A stretch of 64,000 bases of DNA, taken from NCBI RefSeq assembly GCF_014207445.1, contig NZ_JACHEM010000002.1, positions 496,001 through 560,000 of the forward strand, written 5' to 3'. The stretch comes from Streptomyces candidus (GTDB lineage: Bacteria; Actinomycetota; Actinomycetes; Streptomycetales; Streptomycetaceae). Positions 6,720-14,275 of this stretch are shown here, in pieces. The first letter of the stretch is position 1. Every line of letters starts with the position of its first letter. The notes beneath the pieces were generated by a model. The model did not search any database and had not been told where the DNA came from. It saw only the letters and a list, made by a program, of their open reading frames with translations. A program made the translations under genes and the position numbers.

Positions 6720-8558
6720 ATGCGTCGACCCACCCGGCCCGCCGTACGGGCACTGTCCCTGCTGGCCGCGACAGCGGCAGTCGTCACCGTGGGAGCAGCG
6801 GCCCCGCCGGGCAGTGCGAGCCCTTCGAGCACCGGCTCCGCCGGCACCCCGCCGGTCAAGGTCCCGGTCGCGGTCGGCTACGGGGGCGCAGTCGCCAGCG
6901 TCGACGCCGACGCCTCGGCGGCAGGCATCGCCGTCCTGCGGGCCGGCGGCAACGCGGTCGACGCGGCGGTGGCCACGGCCGCCGCCCTCGGCGTCACGGA
7001 GCCCTACTCGGCGGGCATCGGCGGGGGCGGCTACTTCGTCCACTACGACGCCAAGTCCCGCAAGGTGCACACCATCGACGGCCGCGAGACCGCCCCGCGC
7101 AGCGCGACCAAGCACCTCTTCGTCGAGAACGGTGCGCCGATCCCGTTCGCCGAGGCCATGACCAGCGGCCGCGGCGTCGGCACCCCCGGCACGCCCGCCA
7201 CGTGGGAAGCGGCGCTGGACGCCTGGGGCACGAAGCCGCTCCGCACCCTCCTGAAGCCGGCCGAACACCTCGCCCGCGACGGGTTCGCCGTCGACGCCAC
7301 CTTCCGTGCGCAGACCGAGGGCAACGAGGCCCGCTTCCGGGATTTCCCCGACTCCTCGAAACTCTTCCTGCCGGGTGGGCAACTCCCCGTGGTGGGCTCC
7401 ACGTTCAAGAACCCCGACCTGGCCCGCACGTACGAGAAGCTGGGCCGGTACGGCGTCGGCGCGCTGTACAAGGGCGACCTCGCCCGCGACATCGTCCGTA
7501 CCGTGCGCAAGCCTCCCGTCGACCCGAAGGCGGCGCGGGTGGTGCGCTCGGGCGACCTGACGGAGCGGGACCTGCGAGCGTACGGGACCGAGCGGCGGAA
7601 GCCGACCAAGGTGTCCTACCGGGGACTCGACGTGTACGGCATGAGCCCCTCCTCGTCGGGCGGCACGAGCGTGGGCGAAGCGCTGAACATCCTCGAACGG
7701 ACGAACCTCTCCCAGGCGTCGCAGGCCAAGTACCTGCACCGTTTCATCGAGGCGAGCCGGATCGCGTTCGCGGACCGCGGGCGCTGGGTCGGGGACCCGG
7801 CCTTCGAGGACGTCCCGGCGAAGGGCCTGCTGTCGCAGCGGTTCGCGGACTCCCGCGAGTGCCTGATCAAGGACGACGCGGTACTGGTGAGTCCGCTGCC
7901 GCCGGGGGACCCGCGTAACCCGTCGCGCACGTGCCGGAGTTCGGGCGAGGCCACCCCGACGACGTACGAGGGCGAGAACACGACGCACCTGACGGCTTCC
8001 GACAAGTGGGGCAACGTCGTCGCCTACACGCTGACGATCGAGTCGACGGGCGGCAGCGGCATCACCGTCCCGGGCCGTGGCTTCCTGCTCAACAACGAGC
8101 TGACCGACTTCTCCTTCACCCCGGCGAACCCCGTGGTGCACGACCCGAACCTGCCGGGCCCGGGCAAGCGGCCGCGGTCCTCGATCTCCCCGACGATCGT
8201 GCTCGACCGGCACGACCGGCCGGTGCTGGCGCTCGGTTCACCGGGCGGCGCGACGATCATCACGACAGTGCTGCAGTCGCTGATCGGGCACCTGGACCGG
8301 GGCCTGCCGCTCGTCGAGGCGATCGCTGCGCCCAGGGCGAGCCAGCGCAACTCCGCCACGACGGACCTGGAGCCGGGCCTGTGGAACAGTCCGGTACGGG
8401 GCGAACTGGAAGCGCTCGGACACGTCTTCAAGCCGAACCCGGAGATCGGGGCGGCGACGGGCGTACAGCGGCTGCCGGACGGCCGGTGGCTCGCGGCGGC
8501 GGAAAAGGTCCGCCGCGGCGGAGGCTCAGCCATGGTCACCCACCCGTCCCCCCACTAG
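6720..8558 (+). CDS. ggt: Gamma-glutamyltransferase, secreted
   Basis: The product is 612 residues from an ATG at 6720, with AGGAGG six bases upstream. A signal peptide covers about residues 1-38. The enzyme is an Ntn hydrolase that self-cleaves and then transfers or hydrolyses gamma-glutamyl groups, classically from glutathione or glutamine. The processing site is the TTH motif, with Thr421 expected to be the new N-terminal nucleophile of the small subunit. Downstream, GSPGGATI matches the conserved oxyanion/substrate loop. The N-terminal AVDAAVATAAALGV stretch and the GIGGGGYF loop are also family hallmarks. It stands alone, with 270 bases to the P450 upstream, and meets the methionine aminopeptidase gene tail to tail. 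Confidence 0.93.
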   Translation: MRRPTRPAVRALSLLAATAAVVTVGAAAPPGSASPSSTGSAGTPPVKVPVAVGYGGAVASVDADASAAGIAVLRAGGNAVDAAVATAAALGVTEPYSAGIGGGGYFVHYDAKSRKVHTIDGRETAPRSATKHLFVENGAPIPFAEAMTSGRGVGTPGTPATWEAALDAWGTKPLRTLLKPAEHLARDGFAVDATFRAQTEGNEARFRDFPDSSKLFLPGGQLPVVGSTFKNPDLARTYEKLGRYGVGALYKGDLARDIVRTVRKPPVDPKAARVVRSGDLTERDLRAYGTERRKPTKVSYRGLDVYGMSPSSSGGTSVGEALNILERTNLSQASQAKYLHRFIEASRIAFADRGRWVGDPAFEDVPAKGLLSQRFADSRECLIKDDAVLVSPLPPGDPRNPSRTCRSSGEATPTTYEGENTTHLTASDKWGNVVAYTLTIESTGGSGITVPGRGFLLNNELTDFSFTPANPVVHDPNLPGPGKRPRSSISPTIVLDRHDRPVLALGSPGGATIITTVLQSLIGHLDRGLPLVEAIAAPRASQRNSATTDLEPGLWNSPVRGELEALGHVFKPNPEIGAATGVQRLPDGRWLAAAEKVRRGGGSAMVTHPSPH

Positions 8559-8664
8559 CCCCGCACGCCGGTATCACCCGGAGCCCCTCGGAGCGGCAGT
8601 CCCCGAGGCGGCGGAGCCGCCCCCGCCCCGCCCCCTTGGGCGGCAGGACGTTATATGCCCACTT

Positions 8665-8730
8665 CAGCCCCCTTGGGCGGCGGGGCCGCCCCCGGGGGCG
8701 GAACGGGCGGGCAAGGGGGCGGCCCCCACC
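8665..8730 (-). repeat. 66-bp dispersed intergenic repeat, copy 1
   Basis: The reverse complement of this stretch matches 29209-29274. The first 32 bases (8730 back to 8699) are identical and the remaining 34 have about seven differences, giving about 89% identity overall. Both copies sit between convergent genes. The region 8559-8831 also repeats the short unit CCCCCTTGGGCGGC twice and holds no gene. The element may act as a bidirectional terminator or be a miniature repeat family. Confidence 0.7.
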
Positions 8731-8831
8731 GGACGGTGCCCTCCCGCCCGACGCCCCGCCCACCCCACGTACGCCCCGCCCACCACCCCACGCCGTACCC
8801 ACCACGCCCGCACGCGCCCCCCGCCCCCCAC

Positions 8832-9605
8832 CTAAAGCGCCGTCAACACCCGTCCCGCTCCACCCCCCTCCACAATCGCCACCGTGTGCTCCGCGTGCGC
8901 CGCACGACTGCCGTCGGTCGTCCGCAGGGTCCAGCCGTCCGGCGAGTGGCGGTACTCGTCCCCGCCGCCCCCGATCAGCATTGGCTCGATCGCGATCACC
9001 ATCCCGTGCCGCAGCTTCATGCCCCGCCCGGGGCGTCCCTCGTTCGGGACGTCCGGCCCCTCGTGCATCGTGCGTCCCACGCCGTGGCCGCCGAAGTCCT
9101 GCGGGATGCCGTAACCCGCACGCCGGCACACCGTGCCGATCGCGTGCGCGATGTCGCCGATGCGGTTGCCGACCACGGCCGCCGCGATACCCGCGTCCAG
9201 CGCCTCGCGCGCCGTCTCGATGAGGCGTACGTCCTCCGGCCGCGCCCGCCCCGCCGTGAAGCTGACCGCCGAGTCGCCCACCCAGCCCCCGAGGCTCGCG
9301 CCGCAGTCGATGCTCACCAGGTCGCCGTCGCGCAACCGGTAGCCGTCCGGCACGCCGTGCACGATCGCGTCGTTGACCGAGGCGCAGATGACCCCGGGGA
9401 AGGGCACCGGCGCCCAGTCCGGGTGGTAGTCCAGGAACGGGGAGCCGGCCCCCGCGCCACGCAGTACCTCCCTCGCCACCTCGTCCAGTTCGCGCAGCGT
9501 CACCCCGACCGACGCCGCATCCTGTACCGCCCTCAGCGCCTGGGCCACCACGCGGCCGGCCTCACGCATCGCATCCACGGACGCATCCGTCTTGATCTCC
9601 ACCAT
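8832..9605 (-). CDS. map: Methionine aminopeptidase type I
   Basis: The 257-residue product removes the initiator methionine from nascent proteins in the cytosol using two divalent metals. The five metal ligands are all present: Asp100 (IDCGA), Asp111 (GDSAV), His174 (GGHGVGR), Glu207 (IEPM) and Glu239 (AEHTV), with His83 near the active site. There is no N-terminal zinc finger or SH3-binding extension. A TATAGT box lies 7 bases before the ATG, so the mRNA is probably leaderless. The gene is divergent from a small XRE regulator with only 41 bases between the start codons. Streptomyces usually has another map copy near secY; this one is a likely paralogue under dedicated control. Confidence 0.95.
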   Translation of the reverse strand: MVEIKTDASVDAMREAGRVVAQALRAVQDAASVGVTLRELDEVAREVLRGAGAGSPFLDYHPDWAPVPFPGVICASVNDAIVHGVPDGYRLRDGDLVSIDCGASLGGWVGDSAVSFTAGRARPEDVRLIETAREALDAGIAAAVVGNRIGDIAHAIGTVCRRAGYGIPQDFGGHGVGRTMHEGPDVPNEGRPGRGMKLRHGMVIAIEPMLIGGGGDEYRHSPDGWTLRTTDGSRAAHAEHTVAIVEGGGAGRVLTAL

Positions 9606-9612
9606 GCCAATT

Positions 9613-9640
9613 ACTATACCGGTCGAGCAGGTATTAGAAT
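9613..9640. promoter_or_regulatory. Back-to-back leaderless promoters with a shared dyad
   Basis: For the map gene, TATAGT (9618 to 9613, minus strand) ends 7 bases before its ATG. For the XRE gene, TAGAAT (9635-9640) ends 6 bases before its ATG. Between them, CTATACC (9614-9620) and GGTATTAG (9630-9637) form an imperfect dyad that overlaps both -10 boxes. This is a likely operator for the XRE protein. Confidence 0.6.
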
Positions 9641-9646
9641 AACGCC

Positions 9647-9916
9647 ATGGTCCGTACCCCTCTCACTCCCGAAGAGCGCGAGCGCGGCGAACGCCTCGGC
9701 CGGCTGCTCCGCGAAGCCCGCGCCTCCACCGGCCGCTCGATGCTCGACGTGGCCACCTGCTCCGGCCTCTCCGCCGAGACGCTCCGCAAGATCGAGACGG
9801 GTCGCGCGCCGACCCCCGCGTTCTTCACGGTCGCCGCCCTCGCGGCCACCCTCGGCCTCTCCCTCGACGATCTCCTCCAGCGCTGCGCACTGCTGCCGGT
9901 CGAGGAGGCCGCGTAG
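9647..9916 (+). CDS. Small XRE-family transcriptional regulator
   Basis: This 89-residue protein is essentially one helix-turn-helix domain of the XRE/Cro type. It runs from about residue 12 to 76: 'RLGRLLREAR', then 'SMLDVATCSGLSAETLRKIE' with the recognition helix around 40-52, then a 'LAATLGLSLDDLL' helix. There is no sensor domain, so it likely responds through dimerisation or a partner. It is divergent from the methionine aminopeptidase gene and appears leaderless. The dyad between the two genes suggests it represses both itself and map. A PPOX-fold gene follows 9 bases after its stop in the same direction and may be cotranscribed. Confidence 0.88.
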   Translation: MVRTPLTPEERERGERLGRLLREARASTGRSMLDVATCSGLSAETLRKIETGRAPTPAFFTVAALAATLGLSLDDLLQRCALLPVEEAA

Positions 9917-9925
9917 GGTCCGGGC

Positions 9926-10321
9926 ATGGACAATCTGACGTCGGCCCTGGCCCGTACCCGTTACATCAGCCTCACCACCTTCCGGAAGGACGGCACGCCC
10001 GTCGCCACCCCTGTATGGGTCGCCGGCGAGAGCGGCGTGCTCTACGTGTGGACCAATGCGGAGTCCTGGAAGGTCAAGCGGATCCGCCGCGACGGCCGCG
10101 TCACCGTCACGCCCTGCGACGCCCGGGGTGGCCCCAGGAAGGGTGCGCCGACCATAGAGGGCCGGGCCACCGTGCTCGACGAGGACGGGCTGCGGTTCGT
10201 CAGGAAGCTGCTCGCCCGGAAGTACACCTGGCAGTTCTGGCTCACCGACCTGCCCGCCACCCTGGTGCGCCGCGGCCGGCGACCGCACGTCGGTATCAAG
10301 ATCGAAATTTCGAGCACCTGA
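9926..10321 (+). CDS. PPOX-class F420-dependent oxidoreductase
   Basis: The 131-residue product has the split beta-barrel of the pyridoxamine-5'-phosphate-oxidase-like superfamily. Visible signs are 'YISLTTFRKDGTPVATPVWV' near the N-terminus, followed by 'SWKVKRIRRDGRVTVTPCDARG', the usual cofactor-binding strand pattern of F420-dependent members (Pfam Putative_PNPOx/TIGR03666-like). Such proteins bind F420 or FMN and reduce diverse substrates; the substrate here is unknown. The gene starts 9 bases after the XRE regulator stop, so the two probably form one transcript. Confidence 0.85.
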   Translation: MDNLTSALARTRYISLTTFRKDGTPVATPVWVAGESGVLYVWTNAESWKVKRIRRDGRVTVTPCDARGGPRKGAPTIEGRATVLDEDGLRFVRKLLARKYTWQFWLTDLPATLVRRGRRPHVGIKIEISST

Positions 10322-10388
10322 ACGAGCCCGGCGGTGGGTGGGCGGGTCGCTCGTGATCGGGTGCGCGATCGAGGTGTAAACCCCGCCC

Positions 10389-10520
10389 TTCACTCCTGCG
10401 GGTGTGAAAGGTGATCCACTCGGCGGGTTGGCGGCGACGGTCTTGCCCCGCTCCCCGCCGAGGCTTACGTTCGTTCGATCAGCGTCCCGAAGCGTCCAAC
10501 TCTACGGGTGTAGAAGGTCT
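10389..10520 (+). promoter_or_regulatory. Two related dyad motifs upstream of the pyrimidine catabolic operon
   Basis: TTCAC-N8-gGTGTGAA-like sequence at 10389-10409 and TCTAC-GGGT-GTAGA at 10501-10514 share a core close to CTnCGGGTGTnnAAGGT, about 110 bases apart. The second is a perfect dyad with 5-base arms. They could be two operators for one regulator, but no regulator gene is adjacent. The 250-base gap upstream of 10572 holds no gene. Confidence 0.4.
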
Positions 10521-10522
10521 CT

Positions 10523-10549
10523 GACGTCCCGTCGGAAGGGCGGGACGTC
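10523..10549 (+). promoter_or_regulatory. Leader hairpin before the beta-ureidopropionase gene
   Basis: GACGTCCCG (10523-10531) and CGGGACGTC (10541-10549) form a perfect 9-bp stem with a 9-base loop. It ends 22 bases before the start codon. It may stabilise the transcript or tune ribosome access. Confidence 0.45.
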
Positions 10550-10571
10550 CGGTTCGATACGGAGACGAGTC

Positions 10572-11414
10572 ATGGCCAACGTCGTACGCGCCGCCCTCGT
10601 CCAGGCCACCTGGACGGGCGACACCGAATCCATGATCGCCAAGCACGAGGAACACGCCCGTGAGGCCGCCCGCCAGGGCGCGAAGATCATCGGTTTCCAG
10701 GAGGTCTTCAACGCCCCCTACTTCTGCCAGGTGCAGGAGGCCGAGCACTACCGCTGGGCCGAGCCGGTGCCGGACGGACCCACCACCCGCCGCATGCAGG
10801 ACCTCGCGCGCGAGACCGGCATGGTGATCGTGGTCCCGGTCTTCGAGCGCGAGCAGTCCGGTTTCTACTACAACACCGCTGCCGTCATCGACGCCGACGG
10901 CAGCTACCTCGGCATGTACCGCAAGCACCACATCCCACAGGTCAGGGGCTTCTGGGAGAAGTACTACTTCAAACCGGGCAACGCGGGCTGGCCGGTCTTC
11001 GACACGGCCGTCGGCAAGGTCGGCGTCTACATCTGCTACGACCGCCACTTCCCCGAAGGGTGGCGGCAGTTGGGTCTGGGCGGAGCACAGATCGTCTACA
11101 ACCCCTCCGCCACCTCGCGCAGCCTCTCCTCCCACCTGTGGCAGCTGGAGCAACCCGCCGCCGCCGTCGCCAACGAGTACTTCGTCGCCGCGATCAACCG
11201 CGTCGGACAGGAGGAATACGGCGACAACGACTTCTACGGCACCAGCTACTTCGTCGACCCGCGCGGCAAGTTCGTGGGCGACACCGCGAGCGACACCAAG
11301 GAAGAACTCGTCGTACGCGACCTCGACTTCGACCTCATCGAGGAAGTGCGCCAGCAGTGGGCGTTCTACCGCGACCGCCGCCCCGACGCGTACGAAGGAC
11401 TGGTTCAGCCGTGA
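10572..11414 (+). CDS. Beta-ureidopropionase / N-carbamoyl amidohydrolase (nitrilase superfamily)
   Basis: The 280-residue cytosolic enzyme has the nitrilase catalytic triad Glu44 (FQEVF), Lys118 (YRKHHIP) and Cys155 (ICYDRHFPE). The 'GFWEKYYFKPGN' segment and long conserved C-terminus match beta-ureidopropionases, which release beta-alanine (or beta-aminoisobutyrate), ammonia and CO2 from N-carbamoyl-beta-amino acids. The start at 10572 follows GGAGACGAGTC. The gene opens an operon with an aminotransferase (GTGA overlap), dihydropyrimidinase and an LLM oxidoreductase, which fits reductive pyrimidine or hydantoin breakdown. N-carbamoylputrescine amidase is a close relative, but the neighbours argue against it. 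Confidence 0.9.
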   Translation: MANVVRAALVQATWTGDTESMIAKHEEHAREAARQGAKIIGFQEVFNAPYFCQVQEAEHYRWAEPVPDGPTTRRMQDLARETGMVIVVPVFEREQSGFYYNTAAVIDADGSYLGMYRKHHIPQVRGFWEKYYFKPGNAGWPVFDTAVGKVGVYICYDRHFPEGWRQLGLGGAQIVYNPSATSRSLSSHLWQLEQPAAAVANEYFVAAINRVGQEEYGDNDFYGTSYFVDPRGKFVGDTASDTKEELVVRDLDFDLIEEVRQQWAFYRDRRPDAYEGLVQP

Positions 11415-12694
11415 CCGACCTGCACTCCCGCCACCAGGCCGTCCTGCCCGAGTGGCTCGCGCTCTACTACCAGCAGCCCCTCGAACTCACCCACGGAGAG
11501 GGCCGCCACGTCTTCGACGCCGAGGGCCGCAGGTACCTCGACTTCTTCGGCGGCATCCTCACCACGATGACCGCGCACGCCCTCCCGGAGGTCAGCAAGG
11601 CCGTCGCCGAGCAGGCCGGCCGCCTCATCCACTCCTCGACCCTGTACCTCAACCGCCCCATGATCGACCTGGCCGAACGGGTCGCCCACCTCTCCGGCAT
11701 CCCGGACGCCCGCGTCTTCTTCACCACCTCGGGCACCGAGGCCAACGACACGGCGCTGCTGCTGGCATCGGCGTACCGCCGCTCCAACCAGATCCTCGCG
11801 ATGCGCAACAGCTACCACGGCCGTTCCTTCGCCACCGTCTCGCTCACCGGCAACCGCGACTGGTCCCCGACCAGCCTCTCGCCGCTCCAGACCCTCTACG
11901 TGCACGGAGGGGTCCGCCACCGCGGCCCCTTCGCCCACCTCACCAACGCCGAATTCGTGGCAGCGTGCGTCGCCGACCTCGAAGACCTCCTCGGTCAGAC
12001 CCGGGGCCAGGTGGCAGCCCTCATCGCCGAACCCGTCCAGGGCGTGGGCGGCTTCACCTCCCCGCCGGACGGCCTCTACGCCGCCTTCCGCGAAGTCCTC
12101 TCCCGGAACGGCATTCTCTGGATCGCCGACGAGGTGCAGACCGGCTGGGGCCGCACCGGCGACCACTTCTGGGGCTGGCAGGCCCACGCCGAGAACGGCC
12201 CGCCCGACATCCTCACCTTCGCCAAGGGCATCGGCAACGGCATGTCCGTCGGTGGCGTCGTCGCCCGCTCCGAGGTCATGAACTGCCTGGACTCCAGCTC
12301 CATCTCCACCTTCGGCGGCTCCCCGGTCACCATGGCCGCGGGCCTCGCCAACCTCTCCTACCTCCTCGAACACGACCTCCAGGGCAACGCGCGCCGCGTC
12401 GGCGGCCTCCTCCTGGAACGCCTGCGCGCCATCGGCGCCACCACCCCCTGCGTACGGGAGGTACGCGGCCGGGGCCTGATGCTGGGCATCGAGATCACCC
12501 ACCCGGGCACCGACGAGGCCTGGCCGGAAGCCGCGACCGCCGTTCAGGAAGCAGCCCGTGGCGGCGGTCTCCTCCTCGGCAAGGGCGGCGGCCACAACAC
12601 GAGCGTGCTGCGCATCGCGCCGCCCATGTCGCTGACGGTGGCAGAAGCGGAGGAGGGCGCCACGATCCTCGAAACCGCCCTGCACAGCGTGTAG
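11411..12694 (+). CDS. Class III PLP-dependent aminotransferase
   Basis: The product is 427 residues from a GTG overlapping the previous stop. The fold-type I features are clear: SGTEAND at 107-113, SYHGRS at 134-139, the cofactor aspartate Asp240 in IADEVQTGWGRTG, and the Schiff-base lysine Lys272 in FAKGIGNG. It most resembles the alanine-glyoxylate/beta-alanine aminotransferase group. In this operon it probably transaminates the beta-alanine or beta-aminoisobutyrate released by the upstream hydrolase, giving malonate or methylmalonate semialdehyde; the amino acceptor cannot be inferred. The dihydropyrimidinase gene starts 87 bases downstream with its own ribosome binding site. Confidence 0.92.
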   Translation: MTDLHSRHQAVLPEWLALYYQQPLELTHGEGRHVFDAEGRRYLDFFGGILTTMTAHALPEVSKAVAEQAGRLIHSSTLYLNRPMIDLAERVAHLSGIPDARVFFTTSGTEANDTALLLASAYRRSNQILAMRNSYHGRSFATVSLTGNRDWSPTSLSPLQTLYVHGGVRHRGPFAHLTNAEFVAACVADLEDLLGQTRGQVAALIAEPVQGVGGFTSPPDGLYAAFREVLSRNGILWIADEVQTGWGRTGDHFWGWQAHAENGPPDILTFAKGIGNGMSVGGVVARSEVMNCLDSSSISTFGGSPVTMAAGLANLSYLLEHDLQGNARRVGGLLLERLRAIGATTPCVREVRGRGLMLGIEITHPGTDEAWPEAATAVQEAARGGGLLLGKGGGHNTSVLRIAPPMSLTVAEAEEGATILETALHSV

Positions 12695-12781
12695 TCCCGC
12701 CCCCTGTCCGTCGTCCCCCCGGTCCCGTCTGCCTGACCGTCCCCCCTTCCCGCTCTGCCCGTTCCCGAGGAGGTGCGAAGC

Positions 12782-14173
12782 ATGACCCGCACTCTGATCA
12801 CCGGCGGCCTCGTCATCACGGCCGCCGAAGAAGTCCACGCCGACGTACTGATCGAAGGCAGCCGCATCGCAGCGCTGGCCACCCCGGGAACCCAGAACTG
12901 GACCGCGGACCGTGTCGTCGACGCCACCGGGAAGTACGTGATCCCCGGCGGCGTCGACGCGCACACCCACATGGAGATGCCCTTCGGGGGTACCTTCGCC
13001 GCCGACTCCTTCGAATCCGGCACGCGCGCCGCCGCCTGGGGCGGCACGACGACGATCATCGACTTCGCGATCCAGTCCCCGGGCCAGAGCCTGCGCACCG
13101 GCCTGGACGCCTGGCACGCGAAGGCCGACGGCAAGTGCGCGATCGACTACGGCTTCCACATGATCCTCTCCGACGTCAACGAGTCGTCGTTGAAGGAGAT
13201 GGACGGTCTGGTCGCCGAAGGAATCTCCTCCTTCAAGCTCTTCACGGCCTACCCCGGAGTCTTCTACAGCGACGACGGGAAGATCCTGCGCGCGATGCAG
13301 CGGGCCGCCGGCAACGGCGGTCTGATCATGATGCACGCGGAGAACGGCCTCGCCATCGACGTGCTCGTCGAACAGGCGCTGGCCCGCGGCGAGACCGACC
13401 CCCGCTACCACGGCGAGGTGCGCAAGGCGCTGCTGGAGGCCGAGGCCACGCACCGCGTCATCAAGCTGGCGCAGGTGGCCGGCGCGCCGGTGTACGTCGT
13501 GCACGTGTCGGCGCGGGAAGCGCTCGCCGAGATCGCCCGCGCCCGTACGGAAGGGCTCCCGGTCTTCGGCGAGACCTGCCCCCAGTACCTCTTCCTCTCC
13601 ACCGACAACCTCGCCGAGCCGGACTTCGAGGGCGCGAAGTACGTGTGCTCCACCCCCTTGCGCCCCAGGGAACACCAGGCCGCCCTCTGGCGGGGCCTGC
13701 GCACCAACGACCTCCAAGTGGTCTCCACCGACCACTGTCCGTTCTGCTTCACCGGGCAGAAGGAACTGGGCCGCGGCGACTTCTCCAAGATCCCCAACGG
13801 CCTCCCCGGGGTGGAGAACCGCATGGACCTCCTCCACCAGGCCGTCGTCGACGGCCACATCTCCCGCCGCCGGTGGATCGAGATCGCGTGCGCGACCCCG
13901 GCGAGGATGTTCGGCCTGTACGGGCGGAAGGGAACAATCGCCCCGGGCGCGGACGCGGACGTGGTCATCTACGACCCGGCGGCCGAGCAGACGATCTCCG
14001 CGGCGACGCACCACATGGCTGTCGACTACTCCGCCTACGAGGGGCGACGGATCGCGGGGCGGGTGAAGACAGTCCTGTCACGGGGTGAAGTGGTCATCGA
14101 TCGGGGAGAGTTCAAGGGGCGCCCCGGACACGGGGTGTATCTCGCCCGGTCCACCTCGCAGTATGTGCGCTGA
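12782..14173 (+). CDS. Dihydropyrimidinase / D-hydantoinase
   Basis: The 463-residue amidohydrolase-fold enzyme opens the dihydropyrimidine or hydantoin ring to an N-carbamoyl amino acid. The dinuclear metal site is complete: His61 and His63 (DAHTHME), the carbamylated lysine Lys152 (SFKLFTAYPG), His185 (MHAEN), His241 (VVHVS) and Asp317 (STDHCPF). The ATG at 12782 has GAGGAGG about 8 bases upstream. Its product is the substrate of the beta-ureidopropionase encoded two genes upstream. The order hydrolase-aminotransferase-hydantoinase-LLM oxidoreductase marks one catabolic unit. Confidence 0.95.
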   Translation: MTRTLITGGLVITAAEEVHADVLIEGSRIAALATPGTQNWTADRVVDATGKYVIPGGVDAHTHMEMPFGGTFAADSFESGTRAAAWGGTTTIIDFAIQSPGQSLRTGLDAWHAKADGKCAIDYGFHMILSDVNESSLKEMDGLVAEGISSFKLFTAYPGVFYSDDGKILRAMQRAAGNGGLIMMHAENGLAIDVLVEQALARGETDPRYHGEVRKALLEAEATHRVIKLAQVAGAPVYVVHVSAREALAEIARARTEGLPVFGETCPQYLFLSTDNLAEPDFEGAKYVCSTPLRPREHQAALWRGLRTNDLQVVSTDHCPFCFTGQKELGRGDFSKIPNGLPGVENRMDLLHQAVVDGHISRRRWIEIACATPARMFGLYGRKGTIAPGADADVVIYDPAAEQTISAATHHMAVDYSAYEGRRIAGRVKTVLSRGEVVIDRGEFKGRPGHGVYLARSTSQYVR

Positions 14174-14275
14174 GGGGTCCGGCCCGCACGAGGCCGGCCG
14201 CCGCGGCCCCGGAAAGAGCCACCGGACCACCACCCGTTCGCACCCGAAGTACCTGAACCAGGAGGTACACCTCTC

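Noticed and set aside
8559..8831. Small proline/arginine-rich frames in the intergenic repeat region
   Set aside because: Artefacts of GC-rich repeat sequence, with no start signals.
11405..14014. Very long minus-strand open frame opposite the pyrimidine operon
   Set aside because: Shadow of well-supported genes; the translation is compositionally biased and matches no family.
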